This document shows positions 47,523 through 61,689 of a stretch of DNA of 64,000 bases, piece after piece. The translations under genes and the position numbers were made by a program. The stretch is from Parietaria judaica (lineage: Eukaryota; Streptophyta; Magnoliopsida; Rosales; Urticaceae), in assembly GCA_954871525.1 (NCBI GenBank), contig OX940865.1, forward strand, positions 19,514,420 to 19,578,419, written 5' to 3'. The notes below the pieces were generated by a model, which worked only from the letters and a program-made list of their open reading frames with translations, made no database searches and was not told the DNA's origin. Numbering within the stretch: position 1 is the stretch's first letter; every line of letters starts with the position of its first letter.

Positions 47523-47653
47523 TGTGAGAGAGAGAAGAGAGAAACTGTCGATGTATTTGGAATAATGACAATAATACAATAATGTTTAGGTTATACTAAA
47601 GAAAAGGACTAAATAACAAATAGGAGAAAACATAGGGATTTTAAATGCTAATA
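47523..47653 (-). repeat. 5' LTR of copia element (131 bp)
   Basis: It begins TATTAGC in element sense and ends CTCACA, followed at once by the PBS. Confidence 0.93.
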
Positions 47654-48031
47654 TTACTGAATTGGACTTTGATAATGTTTTGTAAATTAAGAATATGTAA
47701 GCGCATTGAGAATAATATTATGCACTTACGATATAAATATGTCAAGAAAGAAAAAATAAAAACCGTATTCGAACATGCGTGAGTTGTGTATGTGTAACAA
47801 ACGTTAATGGGACTTTGTTGAAGTTAGACCTCGACACTATATTCTGATTTTAAAGTACTATTGCCACTAAAAAATTTAGAAATACACTAGTACATTTAGT
47901 ATAAATAAAAGAAATTCAAAAAAAGGAGAAAATAGAATGGGTCGAAAAAATGGGCGTTTTTGGAACCTGATGTTATATAGATTAAATACTTATGCCCTTA
48001 AAAGAAAAATAATATTCGATATATCAGAATT

Positions 48032-48040
48032 AGGGTTTAA
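48032..48040 (+). promoter_or_regulatory. telo-box-like element upstream of RPL6
   Basis: tagggttta lies about 60 bp before the start codon. Telo boxes (AAACCCTA and its complement) are common in plant ribosomal protein promoters, so this fits the gene. Confidence 0.55.
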
Positions 48041-48097
48041 TTAATATATTCATTTCTGAGAAGCCGAAGAGAGAAGACGAAGCTCAGTGAAGCTCCA

Positions 48098-49657
<1,560 letters not shown>

Positions 49658-50819
49658 AGTGTGGCTGAGTTATATTTCTCGTATTAGGAACAGTTTTCCG
49701 GGCTTGACTCAGATTGATTTTGAATTAAAATGTCGAGCTCTCTTGCAGAGCTACAAAGTTTTCCGATGATCAGTGAACAATTCTTTTGTTCTTCTTTTAC
49801 ATTTTTGATTATTTCACATTTGATCATTCTATTTTGAATAACAATTTAATCGGCAATGATATAATCATGGTTCACAACTTATTACAAACTTTGTAGTTTC
49901 TGGCAGTCTAATTTTGAGCAGTTATTTTAATGTGCTAACAAATGAAATTGAGTATCTCGTCGCAAATATCCCTTCGAAAAGAATGGTAATTTTTTGCGTG
50001 TTTCGTAATAAAGGTGAAACACGGTCCGGTTCGCAAATATCCCTTTAATTTTTATTTATTTATTATTTTTGGAACGTAATTATTGTCCAAATGCAACATA
50101 ACACGGTCCGCTTCAAGTTTAGGTTTTCAAAAATCAAATATGGATTTCAAAACCTGGCTTTCGTTTCGGAATGCAGAAACTCTTATCAATATTTTGGTTT
50201 CGGGTTCTGAAAAAATGAAAAATGGTTATTCAGTCTGGTTTCACCGACATCTGACCTTTGATTCTTCGCAAATAATATGCAATCAAGAAATCAATTTTAA
50301 AAGAAAATTATAGCAAAAAATTAAATTGAAAACGAGTTTTGCAATACCAGTAGTACACAATTTTATTTTAAATGCATATTTTTCTTCGTCTCCTTTTTTA
50401 GTGGCGAAAGTGCTCAAAGATCACAAAACAGACCAAGGTCTAATTCCGACCATGTCCGTTTTAAGTTTGTTATATGTGTACGTCTACGATCAAACTCCAA
50501 AAACATTAATGGCTCAAAACATTATTATTGAATTGGAGACATAAACATGTCTAAGTCTAACTAACTCGACATACATTTTTTTTTTGGAGTTTAGATACAC
50601 TAACAATGGCACCAAAGAAATCCGTAAACTTGTACATGATTGAATATTTATGCAACAAATAACCCGACTAATAATGTGAGTATGTTACGAAACATTGTTG
50701 ATAGTATCTTAGGCTATTAAACAAAGTAAATTCAACTTTTATTACTCCCAAACAACAAGCAATCAACAAACAAATTTGAGAAAGAAGGAAAAAAAAACAA
50801 CTTCAAATCAATGCCTTCC
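49658..50819. other. 3' region between convergent RPL6 and MCTP genes
   Basis: 1.16 kb holding both 3' UTRs. AT-rich, no ORF with coding character. Confidence 0.6.
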
Positions 50820-53318
50820 TCAGAGCATGCTATCGGCCCGGGACGGCAGCCGCCGAAAGAAGTTGCTCGGAACTGACGGCATCTTGCTCCGGAACCTCGG
50901 GTGCCGGAGCCAGAACACTCCCGCCAAGAGCGCCACCACCTGGAACGGTGTGATGTAGAGCACCACTGCCACGACGAGGCAGAAGAGGACGAACATGCTC
51001 GTCGCCCTCGGGTCCCTCCAGCTCAGCAGTGCCTGGAACCTCTCCCCCTGAGTCGCTATGTCCCCGACCACCGTCTGGATCCGCCCTGCCACGCTGCGCA
51101 GCCGGTCGTACCGCATCTTCACCACGTCCTGCAGCTTCGACGTCGGGAACGTGTCGAACTCCTCGTCGAGCTCGTCCGGGTGCACGGCCTCAGCCCACGA
51201 GAGCTTCGTGTCCATGTGCGGGGGGTGCCTCTGCCGCCCCCGGAAGTTCCAAATCCCGATCAGGAACATGTAGAGGAACGCCGTTGGGAGGATCAATTCC
51301 GGGTAACAAATCAAGATGAAGAACAAGATGTGGACGAGAACCGTCGTCATCGGATTCTTCCAATGACAAACTTCGTTAAGCCACTTGCTCATCGAAATTA
51401 CGCCGGAGAAGAGCGACACTATCCGGAAGAAATTCGCCTTGCTCCGCCGCATGCTCCACATGTGCGAGTCGACGTCGAGCATGTACTCGACGACCTCTTT
51501 CCTTAGGGGCGGCTCGGCCCGGCCTAGCCGCACCGCTACGACAGTCATGGCCTGGTATCGGAGGCTGTCGAGCTGGTTCACTGTAAAAGGGTGGAGGTAG
51601 TGCATTTTCGGGAGCAACGGGTGGCCGTAGAGGTAGATTATGGTGGCGAGAGAGAGGCACGTGAACCGGACTGCGAGCTGAAGCTCGCCCATTTTCTTCA
51701 GCCCGGAAGGCTGCAGCACTAGGAGCGGGTACGAGTTGGTGTAGATTCGGTCCATCTCGAGCGTCGAGAGCCGGATCCGGACTTTCCCGATCCGAGAGTC
51801 GGCTGGTTTGTTATCTCCGCCGAGGTGGCAGTTGTCGAACACTCCGAGCGTGATTACCGTGCACGGGTCGTAAACCTGTTGAAAATCGTAGTAAAATGGT
51901 GATCAGTAAACAAAACTAACTGTTAAAACAGTATTAATTGTATAAAAAATGAAACTCAAAGACCAGACTCGACTATTCATCAAATGGTTGAGTATTTGAA
52001 CTTAGAAATATATTCAACAAACCTCCCACGTGTACTGCTCGTTCCACTTAGGGTTGAAGCTGTTGGTGATCGTGCGCGTTCTGACCCACTTCTGCCCGTA
52101 CTTGGCGACGCAGTATGCGTCGGTGGAGCCGGGTTTCATCGGAAGCAGCCCCTGTGCGCTGAGAATCCCGACCTCGAGAATCCCGATAGGCTGCTTCCAG
52201 AGCTGCCTCGCCGTCGGCCTCACGTCGCTCACGTACATCGTCGACTCGTCCAGCACGTGGTACGCGCCTTCCAGGCACACCCTCAGGTGGACGCGGCTCG
52301 AGAATTTGAGCTCGTGCCGCTTGTCACCCTCCAGCGCGCCGAACCCGAAGCGCTCGAGGTTGAACCAACGGGAGTGGACGGCCCGGTGGTCCAGCCGCCG
52401 CTCGAAGAGGCTCAGTGGCAGCGTCACCTGCCCCATCACTTCATCCTTCCCCGCACCAATCCGATTCTCCACGGACAGCGTCAAGTGCTCCTCGAATGGC
52501 TCGGCCGCGACGAAGAGCAGGTCCTCGTTCCACGCCGGGCTCGCCCCCGCACTAACCTTTGTCTTTAACACTTGGTTCCCTACTTGTGCCTTGACGAACG
52601 CCTGTGGTGGCCGCGTCCGGTCCCGGGGCTCCACATCCTGTGCTTCGATGACGTTGACCCGGAGATACCACAGCTTCGGCGACACGTACACCTTTGACCT
52701 AATATTATACACGCCCTCTCCGTGCACCGAGGCCGCATCTGAGTGCCACGCGTCCGGGAACGCCTCGTCCGCTTGCGTTCCCATCCACACGGCCAGCATC
52801 ACCTCCCCCCGCACCTTCGCGTCCCCGCGCCGGTCTTCCAGCCGATACCACTGGGGCGCAAGCGGGCTGTCCGGCGGAACCCTAGTCGGAACCTCATGCA
52901 TGTCGAACACGACCCGTCCCATGTAATCGTCCCGCTGGACCATCTCCTTGTCCCGGACAAAAACCTCGACGATGGAGGACTGAATTTTGTCTTTTGAGAA
53001 GGCGAAGACCTGGTTCCACTCGGGGTTCGTCTTCTTCTCGAAGTGCTTCGTCTTGCCCTTGTAGTTCCCGAGCTTGACCTCGACGTAGGGGTCACAGTTG
53101 CCGGAGACGGGGTTTGGCGGGAGGTCTTTTGCCTTGACGACACGCACGTAGAGGTAGAACATCTGCTCGACGAGGTCGTACGTGCTCGTGGCGCGCTCGC
53201 TGCTGATCCAGCCGCCTCCACCGCGCAGCCCGCCATGCGGCCACCGCTCGCCAAGCTGCGGCTTCGTATCCTTCAGCTCGTATTCCGGTTTCGGAGCCGT
53301 TGCTGCCGGCGATCCCAT
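50820..53318 (-). CDS. multiple C2 domain and transmembrane region protein (MCTP/FTIP-like), 783 aa
   Basis: Two exons, 53318-52023 and 51875-50820 (147-bp intron, GT-AG, phase 0). The start MGSPAATAPK follows in-frame upstream codons of no coding character. Three C2 domains: ~53-165 (FYLYVRVVKAKDLPPNPVSG, NPEWNQVFAF), ~212-345 (LWYLRVNVIEAQDVEPRDRT) and ~375-510 (GILEVGILSAQGLLPMKPG). The C-terminal ~160 residues form the plant PRT_C region (named for phosphoribosyltransferase, not an enzyme) with hydrophobic spans near FTCLSLATIIYLYG, VHILFFILICYPEL and MFVLFCLVVAVVLYITPF. MCTPs bind ER and plasma membrane, often at plasmodesmata; FTIP members help export FT protein. The 783-aa length fits FTIP-type MCTPs (about 790). 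Which member this is cannot be decided here. Apparently intact. Confidence 0.95.
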
Positions 53319-56300
53319 CGTAAGGACAACAAGCTTTGGAAGAGAATGATAGGAATATGAAAGCTTAGAAGATAATAAAAAGGAGTCTTTTATTTGGTTG
53401 AATATGAGAGTGATGAAATTGATTATTGAATAAAACAAAAGGGCTCTTTTAGGCTGCTTAATTATTGATAATCTACACTCATAGAATTGTTTCTTTTTTC
53501 TTCTTAAAATTTTAAATTGTTTGTTTATAGACAAAGTTTTGAAATTATGAGCACTAACTTTTTATTTGGTAGTGTGATCTTTATGGAGGTTTTCAAGGAA
53601 CTTTTGATCTGTCTCTGTCTTTTTATTTTCTTGTCAAAAGGTATAAGACATACAATTTAATAGTTTAAAGACGGTAGAAACCAGGTTCCGGGTCGAATCG
53701 AAATCGGTAATTCGGGTTATTTTTTCATTTTCTATAATTTGGATTACTAATTCTATATTTATTTTTTAATTTAAAAGAAAAGTAATCTGGATTGTCAGAT
53801 CGAAATTAAGCGGTTGAGGTTAAAATCAATTAGTCATCGAAATTTAGAAATTGTTGAAAAATAAATCCAAAGATTATATTCCACTTATTATAGGAAAAAA
53901 TATCGGACGCTGTTGTTAGTAATTTGTTTGGACTTTGGAAATTTATTTCAATATTATTTAACAAAGAAGCTCTACCGGCCGGGGCCTCAGTTTCCGAGAC
54001 TCCGATTTCCCGAGTTCCGTATTTAAAGGATAGAACAAGCAACCATGGAAGGTAGACAGTGATCATGTGAGCTTCTACAACCTTCACTACCTTCTTCATA
54101 TAACCTTTTTACATGCTTTATCAATACCAAAGATGGCCATATACTATCTATTTGACATTTAAAAGGAAAAGCAAGAGAAAAAAAGGGACAAAAAGATAGG
54201 TTTATTTATTTATTGAGTGTTAGTGAAGCGTGGCAAAGAAAGGTATCTCTTTTAATTAAATTTAAACGCATAAAAATACTTTATACTTTCACAAATATTT
54301 TTGGTCCACAAAATGTTGATTAATTAGTGGTGCATATAGTTGTATAAAATTCCAAGACCCTGTACAAGACATTACATTTGATACCTTAAGTCTTTTCAGA
54401 CTATATTAAATCGGCACTCACTTTTTTCAGATTCTTTTTATATTTCTGAAATGCCAACTTTCACATTTCCTTTGTACCGCGAGAAACTTCACTTTGGTCG
54501 ATGTGAAACCGGGATCGGTACCGTCTTTTGCCGGCCTTTTTGTTTTTTACCTTGTCCTGATTTTTTCGGGTCTTACAAAACCAAGTTACAAAACCAAGTC
54601 TTGGGCCCGGTTTTATTTAAGTGGAGTTTAATACTAAGTTTTTGGTCTTCCAAAACTGGATCCTAATTCCGTTTGATTTTTTTTTTAAATTATTATTTAT
54701 AACCGGACAAAAACCTTACTAGCTAGGAAAGGATAGATCCTTCTCTAAAAATATTTTTTAAATGCGTTATATATAAGAAAAAATTACCTTTAATTCCACA
54801 AATGATAACCGGGAACCGAGAAGCCTGATTTTCAGACAAAATCATACAAGACCGGGCCAAAACCGGACTCCGAGGCCAAACTTTTAGCCCTTACATTTTG
54901 GTATTTTCGCAAAAGAATGGAAACACAAGCAGTTGGGCGAGAGCTTGAAAGAAACGCTAAAGCAAATATAGAAAAGCTTAAGGAGTAAGTGTATTGTATA
55001 AAGATTAAAGATATGCTTTTTGTGCATTATATTCTCTTCCTTTATTCCTTATCATATTCTCATTATTATTTTGTCCAAGTGTTACTTTCTTTTTTCAAAA
55101 CACAAATCTAGGTACAATGCTTGGAAACTCTGTCGATTCTAAGCTACAATTTGACATTATAATTAACCTATATATATTCTTGCATTCACATAGGTCTTAG
55201 ATTCTATATATGATATTTCTCGGAGGTTATGAACAAGGAGAAAGAAATTGCTCAAATGTTTAGCATGACTTTAATAGATGATTTCGGATGTGTGTTTGGA
55301 TTGAGTTCTAATCTTCAAATCAAACACGAAATAAACCAAAGCGAAGCAGAGACGAAATAAATCGTCGTCAATCCGATCGAGCAACCACAGTATTACAATT
55401 CATCATAGGATATTTCTGACTTGAATTCTTGTGTTCCTATATCGACATGGTTTTATTACTTTTTCTTTAATGTATTGGAGACTGTAGGGTAGTTTTATGA
55501 CTACATAGTTATCAACAATTTTCTCGTCCCTTCTTAATATAGGAAATTCCCCAACTGGGTCATCTTCTTTCTCTACAATATTAGGTTATGACAAGTTTTA
55601 TAGAGATGTAATGATTAAAAAGTTTATAAGAGTATATGCTATCTTTAGTTATTTATTTGTTTTTATTGCAAACCTAGCTGTTTTAATCATTATTGTTGTT
55701 ATTATTATATTTATTTTGGGTACTTAAGAAAATCAGTTATAATCTGAGGTTTTGTGCCAAAGTGAAAAATGTACAACATTGCAAGTCTAAATCACTATAT
55801 CATCATTAAGATGTTGATAAACATGATTGGTTGATCTAGCAAACTCTGATAAATTATTTTCTGAAAAAATATTTTTGTATGTTTTCCTTTGTGGTCAATG
55901 TAGATTAAACTAAATATTTTGATTACTTGAAACAACAAAAGTTTTCACAGTCGAAATCCTATAATATTTCCATCCACGAGAGGACTAATCGTTGGCCGTG
56001 AAGTCAGGCCATGTGTCAGTCGCTAAAAAATTTAAGACGTTTTTTTTAATTATAAAAATATACCAGTTTCTAAATCGAGATCAAGAACCGGTATAAAAGT
56101 TTGACCTCCAGTATTCGTTTTTATGAGGTATGTCGTTCCGGCGGTATCATGATATTTATTTTATACGGACTATAACTAGAAGATTCAATGTTGATTATAA
56201 ACATTGTGTTATATACATGTGTATGCACCTCCTTCATACATTACCTATTTATCGTCGTTTAAGGTTATATACAATAGCATGCTTACTTGTCGTTCCAAAG

Positions 56301-57403
56301 ACACTGTCGTTTTTTTACCCATTTTTAAACGATTGTTTTTTTTTTCCCTTTCTAATACAAGACTATTCAAATTCCCTAGAAAAATAAAAACAATCTCGAC
56401 ATTTGTCGTTTTTAGTTACAGCGTCGTTTGTTTATTACTTTAGTGTTTTTTAAATAGAATTTATTATTTTAGTGTCGTTTCTTCCTCTTTAACCTTAAAA
56501 ATTGCACCAAATGGCCATATATTTTATTTTATTTTTTTTAATAAAAAATATCCGCTTCTCAGTTTTTTTAGAACGTTTAAATATAGTCTATATTTGACAG
56601 CACATTATACTGATATATAGGAAGAAATTAGTTGGTGAAGGGCTTCATGGTGAAGGCTATATTTGTGTGAGAGTTCGTAAGTTGGAAGAAATGTGTCATT
56701 TTACTTTAATTTATTCATATTCAGGATTAGCCAGCTTTGAAAGAAAATCTTCAAGTAGTACCTGAAAAATAAATAAATAATAAATAATATTGCTGTATGA
56801 TTTTGATGGGAGATATTTATATATAGCGGCAAATGTACTCAAATTGAAGCAAAATTAATGATCATGTACTTTGATTCCATTTGTAAAGACCAAAGTATCT
56901 AAGTCTGCGTAAAAGTGTAGAGCCTGTGTATTCCATTTCTATTTTGCTACTCGTGTTAGTTTAAACTTTAAAGTAACATGTAATAATGTTATAATGGCAA
57001 ATTTGATAATTTTTTTTGTACATAGCAGATCACATTAATATATATATATATATACATATAATTAATCCTCAAGTCCAAGTTGATCATGCAAGAGCAACTT
57101 CCCATCAAATCATTCAAAAAGAAGAACAAAGCTCACCTTATTAAATGTGACCACATTGTATAGTCAAAGATCTACCTATCAAGTTTTGTAATTTGTCTCA
57201 ATAATTTGAACTCTTTCTTACGATTTCACCATCCAAAAGTATTCTTTAAAAAAAAAATATATCCAAAAGTATTTAATACTTAACAACAATAATACCAATT
57301 TAGAATAATTTTATATTTATTTAATAAAAACCATGTTTGACCAGATCGGATCATGTTATTCAACGTCATGAAGTACATCATTCACAAACTTCATACAAAC
57401 ACT
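53319..57403. other. divergent intergenic region between MCTP and PGIP
   Basis: About 4.1 kb with no supported gene. The part next to 53318 is the MCTP leader and promoter, that next to 57404 the PGIP promoter. Short ORFs at 54451, 56130 and 56204 lack coding character. Confidence 0.6.
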
Positions 57404-57410
57404 TATAAAT
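57404..57410 (+). promoter_or_regulatory. TATA box of PGIP
   Basis: tataaat in acacttataaatatg lies 64 bp before the start codon, giving a short leader of ~30-35 bases that includes aaaccctaaacaaaATG. Confidence 0.6.
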
Positions 57411-57467
57411 ATGTATATATTTATCCATTATTTTCATTTCCAACATAAATACAAAACCCTAAACAAA

Positions 57468-58229
57468 ATGGAAAACCAATTTCTCACCATTCTTTTCTCT
57501 CTAAGCCTTCTCCTATTCTCAACTCTTGTGAGCCCTTCTGTCTCGGAGCTATGCAACCCTAATGACAAAAAAGTCCTCCTACAAATCAAGAAGGCCTTCA
57601 ACGACCCTTACGTCCTCACGTCGTGGAAGCCGGACACCGACTGCTGCACAGAGTGGTACTGCGTGACGTGCGCTGACGGTGGGGACCACCGCATTGACTC
57701 ACTCTCGGTCGTCACTGGAAGCCTCTCCGGGCCCATACCGCCGGAGATTGGCGACCTTCCGTACCTCAAAAGCATAGATTTGCACAAGCAGGCCAACCTC
57801 ACGGGACCGATCCCGAAGGAGATCGCGAAGCTCAAGAGGCTCAAGAGCCTGAGGCTGAGCTGGAATAATCTGACCGGACCGGTGCCGGATTTCTTGAGCA
57901 AGCTCACTAACCTAACCTTCATTGAACTCTCCTTCAACAACCTCTCGGGACAAATCCCGGCCTCGCTGGCGAAACTGCCTAACCTGAGGTACTTCACCAC
58001 AAGTCAATTTATTTATATGCATCTTTTTATGTCGCGTGGATTAAATTCCTATATTTCAAGATACTAGTTCACATACTCAATCTATTTAGAAATTTAATTG
58101 ATATTCTGCATATAGTAATGTTCTTTCTAGAAAACAACATTAACGGTGATGAAAAAAGTTAATGACGGTATCTCGTTTCGTTGTTTTCTTGAAAGTAGGA
58201 AAAAAAAATTAAGTAAACAATTCTATTGA

Positions 58230-58280
<51 letters not shown>

Positions 58281-58840
58281 TTCAAGACTTGAAAAAATGG
58301 TCTTAAAAGGCGCTGCTCTTCATATGTTGATCAAAGTTTGTCACGCTGATTAGATCCCTGAGGTTAGACCGGAACAGACTCACGGGACCAATACCGGACT
58401 CTTTCGGTGAATTCCAAGCCGAGGATTTTTACCTAGTTCTGTCCCACAACCAGATCTCGGGACAACTCCCGGCTTCGCTGGCGAAGTGGACGGATTTCAG
58501 CTACATAGACCTCTCGCGCAATAAACTCACCGGCGACGCTTCCGTTTTGTTCGGGCCGAACCGGACGGCTCAGATTGTTGACCTCTCAAGAAACTTATTG
58601 GAATTCGATCTCTCGAAGGTGAAGTTTCAGGAGGCGTTGACCTACTTGGATTTAAACCATAACAAATTATTCGGCAGTTTACCGCGGGATTTGACGAAGC
58701 TGAACTTGCAACTCCTGAATGTGAGCTACAATCGGCTCTGCGGCGAGATACCGGTGGGAGGCGCGCTGCAGAGCTTTGACTCCACGGCCTATTTTCATAA
58801 CCGGTGCTTGTGTGGGGCTCCACTTGCGAGCTGTAATTAA
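57468..58840 (+). CDS. polygalacturonase-inhibiting protein (332 aa, 2 exons)
   Basis: Exons 57468-57988 and 58363-58840 (374-bp intron with a long AT run; NLR|LDRN junction). An apoplastic leucine-rich-repeat protein that inhibits fungal and insect endopolygalacturonases. Residues 1-~25 are a signal peptide (hydrophobic FLTILFSLSLLLFSTLV). The cysteine-flanked N-cap follows (ELCNPNDKKVLLQIKKAF, DCCTEWYCVTC). Ten LRRs of the plant extracellular xxLxLxxNxLxGxIP type follow (LSGPIPPEIGDLPYL, NLTGPIPKEIAKL, NLSGQIPASLAKL, RLTGPIPDSFGEF). The C-cap is FHNRCLCGAPLASCN. Length matches the family (about 330). The intron position just before LDRNRLTG is shared with the neighbouring pseudogene. The gene looks intact. 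Confidence 0.95.
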
Positions 58841-59333
58841 TAGATAGAGTACTACTTCAAATTTAAAAGTCAAAGTCAATCAAAGTCAAAGATGGGTTCT
58901 CTAAAGCAAGTCCAATGTCCATTACAAAAAAAGAAGCAAGTCCAATGTATGTTGACTTTTTGTCCAATACAATGTTAATTAGAATGTCATAAATAATAGT
59001 GTTTTTCTTGTGAAAACATTAGTTGTGGTTTGAGGGGATATATGTATTGATTTTTTTCTTTCTTTCTTTCATTTTTATATGTTGTAGGCTTTAGATTTAT
59101 TACTATCCAATATACTATTTTTAATAAATACCCATCCAATAGGAAATAATTATTTTCATAATAAAATACGGTTATTTTCTATCCATATTTTTTCCCCACA
59201 AATTATAGCGGAACCAGAACTCAAGTTCAAGCGTAGCATATGATAAAAAATAAATAAATAAAAAAGAGTGGTCCGAAATAAAACATACGAGACGAGCTAC
59301 GAAAGTTATTCTCGATCTAAGCACGTTCACATG

Positions 59334-60406
59334 TTGGTGCCAATGACGGGTACGTACACTCCGCCAATCACCAAGCTCTGGAACCTCCGGTTCCTTGTTA
59401 TCAACTGGGCCAACCTCTCGGGACCGATTCCGGGATTCGAGGCGATCTCCCGAGCCTCGAGGCCATCGATTTCTCATTCAATAACTTGTCGGGATTGATC
59501 CCCAGCAGCCTCACCAACCCACCCAAGTTAGAATGCTTATTATGATTTATTTGACATTTTATTCACGATAACCTCACAAAAAATATAATTTCCAATATTT
59601 TTTTTTTTTCACAAGATCCTGGTTTAAAAAAAAAAAAAAAAACTAAAACCTAAGGGGTCCTCCACCCGGTTTCATCCCTACAATTTAGTTCCTCATTGTT
59701 ACTATAATTACTATTGATGTCCATACAATAATATCATGATTCATGATCATATTATCCTAAAGTTGCATTAGTTAATTACAATTAGATATTATTTATCTGA
59801 GTAAATTTTTTTATATATACCAAATATAATTTAATTATAAGTAGATGTTAGACCCTAATATTATTTGATTAATACTAAATTTAATCCCATTATCCTAGGC
59901 TCCGCGAGCTCGATCTAAGTCGGAACAAGCTAACAGGTCCGATCCCACCGTCACTCGGAAACTTCAAGGGCTTTGATTCTCACCTCGACCTCTCCCACAA
60001 CCGGCTTTCGGGAAAAATCCCAGCCGCATTGGGGAACACAGACTTCACCAGTGTCGACTTGTCGCGGAACATGCTTGAAGGCGACGCAAGGCCGCTGTTT
60101 GGGCGGGAGAAGAACATGACGCAGAGCGTTTCGTTGTCGAGAAACTTGCTTGAGTTCGACTTGTCGCAGGTTGAGTTTCCGACAGGCTTGTATGATCTGG
60201 ATCTGAGCCACAACAAGATTTTCGGAAGCATTCCCGAGGGGTTGGTGGAGCTGACACGTCTGTCGGGACTGAATGTGAGTTACAACCGGCTCTGCGGGAA
60301 GATTCCGACGCTTCGGGGGTTCGACAACACATCTTTCTTCCACAACCGGTGCTTGTGCGGTCCTCCGTTGATGATAAGCTGTAAAAGTAGTACCATACCG
60401 AATTAA
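59334..60406 (+). pseudogene. 5'-truncated PGIP pseudogene (tandem duplicate)
   Basis: Two blocks match PGIP. 59334-59530 covers LRRs 3-5 (PPITKLWNLRFLVINWANLSG). 59899-60406 covers the rest to the C-cap (LDLSRNKLTGPIPPSLGNF, FHNRCLCGPPLMISC). Signal peptide, N-cap and first LRRs are missing. A 1-base deletion near 59436 shifts the frame (after SGPIPGF; GDLPSLEAIDFSFNNLSG follows in another frame). At the position of the PGIP intron donor the AG|GT is gone (ttagaatgc), while the acceptor tatcctag remains at 59898. About 490 bp separate it from the intact gene. PGIP genes commonly lie in such tandem clusters. No evidence of expression; an N-terminally shortened product is unlikely to be secreted. 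Confidence 0.9.
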
Positions 60407-60717
60407 ATGTAACTGATGATGCATGTTATAAATCTTGATAAGTTCCTTCTTATTTCTTTAATGTGTGATTTTTTATTTTATTGTGTTACTATTTTTATTT
60501 TAGTAATAATCCCTATTGTTTCAATTGCAATGTTTTTATTTTTCTATTTTTTTTTAATGCGGGCAGTCTCTCTATGAAAATTTTGGTGGGTAAAATAGTA
60601 TCTGATGCTTAACTTAATTAAAAGATTTATGGAAAAACAAAAAAAATAATATTTATTGCTTTTACAGTAAATTTTTCATTTAATATTTTTATCAAATATA
60701 ATTAATAATTAATTTTA

Positions 60718-61490
60718 GGGTTAATTGCGGCAATAATGCACAACCTTTGGTCAAGAGGGGTTTTAGGTCCCCAACCTTTTAAAGTGTGGGCAAAAATACA
60801 CAACTTTTGTTAGATGTAAAATTTGTTGGTCCTTCCGTTAGAGATGTTAAATTCTGCTGATGTAGCATCATTAAACTGCCAACTTGTAATATTACTTGTA
60901 TAATTTAATTAATAAGAATAAATTAAATCATATTTTAATTATGATTAAAAAAATTAATACTTTAAATTAAATAAATAATTTTCACTCCCCCTAAAAATCT
61001 AACAAGCTCTTCGTCAAACATGAATAAAAATTTGACGGATTATTAAACACGACAAAATTTGCAAAGATTACATAACGACGTTTATTAGAAACGACTAAAA
61101 TTTTGAAAAAAATGATCGATTATTAAAAACAACTATAATTTAAAAAACGATATAGTAAAGATGTGAATAATATTGAAGCACGAGTTCAAAAATAAGAACT
61201 ACGCGTTAAATAAGTATTGCTCGTTAACTTAAGGTTTTAATTTATTTTTTGAATCATAATTAAAATATTTTAATTTATTCTTATTACTTAGGTTATGTAA
61301 TTAATATTACAAATTGGTAATCCATTTGGCAGTTTAACGATGTCACATCAGCAGAAGTTAACATCCCTAACAGAAGGACCAACAGATTTTACATTCAACA
61401 AACGTTGTGTATTATTTCCCACACTTTGAAAGGTTGGGGACCTAAAACCCCTCTTGACCAAAGATTGTGCATTATTGACGCAATTAACCC
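60718..61490. mobile_element. Mutator-type MITE with long terminal inverted repeats (773 bp)
   Basis: The ends GGGTTAATTGC and GCAATTAACCC begin inverted repeats of roughly 190-200 bp (left: ataatgcacaacctttgg; right: caaagattgtgcattat). A perfect 9-bp target duplication TTAATTTTA lies at 60709-60717 and 61491-61499. Long inverted repeats plus a 9-bp duplication indicate the Mutator superfamily. The centre is AT-rich without coding. The arms differ at several sites, so it is not recent. Confidence 0.85.
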
Positions 61491-61689
61491 TTAATTTTAT
61501 ATTTATACGATTGCCCTTACAAAACATATATAATTAATTTATCAACCCTTATTAATAAATTAATCTTTAAAACATTAATAAAAGGGTTTAACGGTGGCAT
61601 TGACATAGTACTCAAATTGTACTCATGGGCCGATATATATTTCAAGTCTTTCTTAAGTGAAAAATATAGGGCACCCAAGTTTTATATTA

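Larger units (their letters stand above)
42377..47653 (-). mobile_element. Ty1/copia LTR retrotransposon, short LTRs, defective
   Basis: 131-bp LTRs and a perfect target duplication TTACT at 42372-42376 and 47654-47658. In element sense the LTR begins TATTAGCATTT and ends CTCTCTCACA: the 5' terminal dinucleotide is TA, not TG, in both LTRs. Such TA...CA ends are known among plant copia elements. The PBS fits initiator tRNA-Met, and a purine-rich tract (tttgagaggcgg) adjoins the 3' LTR. The LTRs differ at two sites, both transitions. Integrase precedes RT, as expected for copia. A hAT-type MITE sits in the RNase H region. Assignment to a copia lineage (short-LTR Ale/Retrofit-like) is only a guess. 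Confidence 0.94.

Noticed and set aside
50901..52926. Plus-strand ORFs of 200-300 aa over the MCTP gene
   Set aside because: Shadows of the GC-rich MCTP exons; the minus-strand frame has three C2 domains and a PRT_C region.
59268..59498. Start codon MVRNKTYETSY as the beginning of a second PGIP
   Set aside because: The residues before PPITKLW have no signal peptide or N-cap cysteines; the frame is broken soon after.
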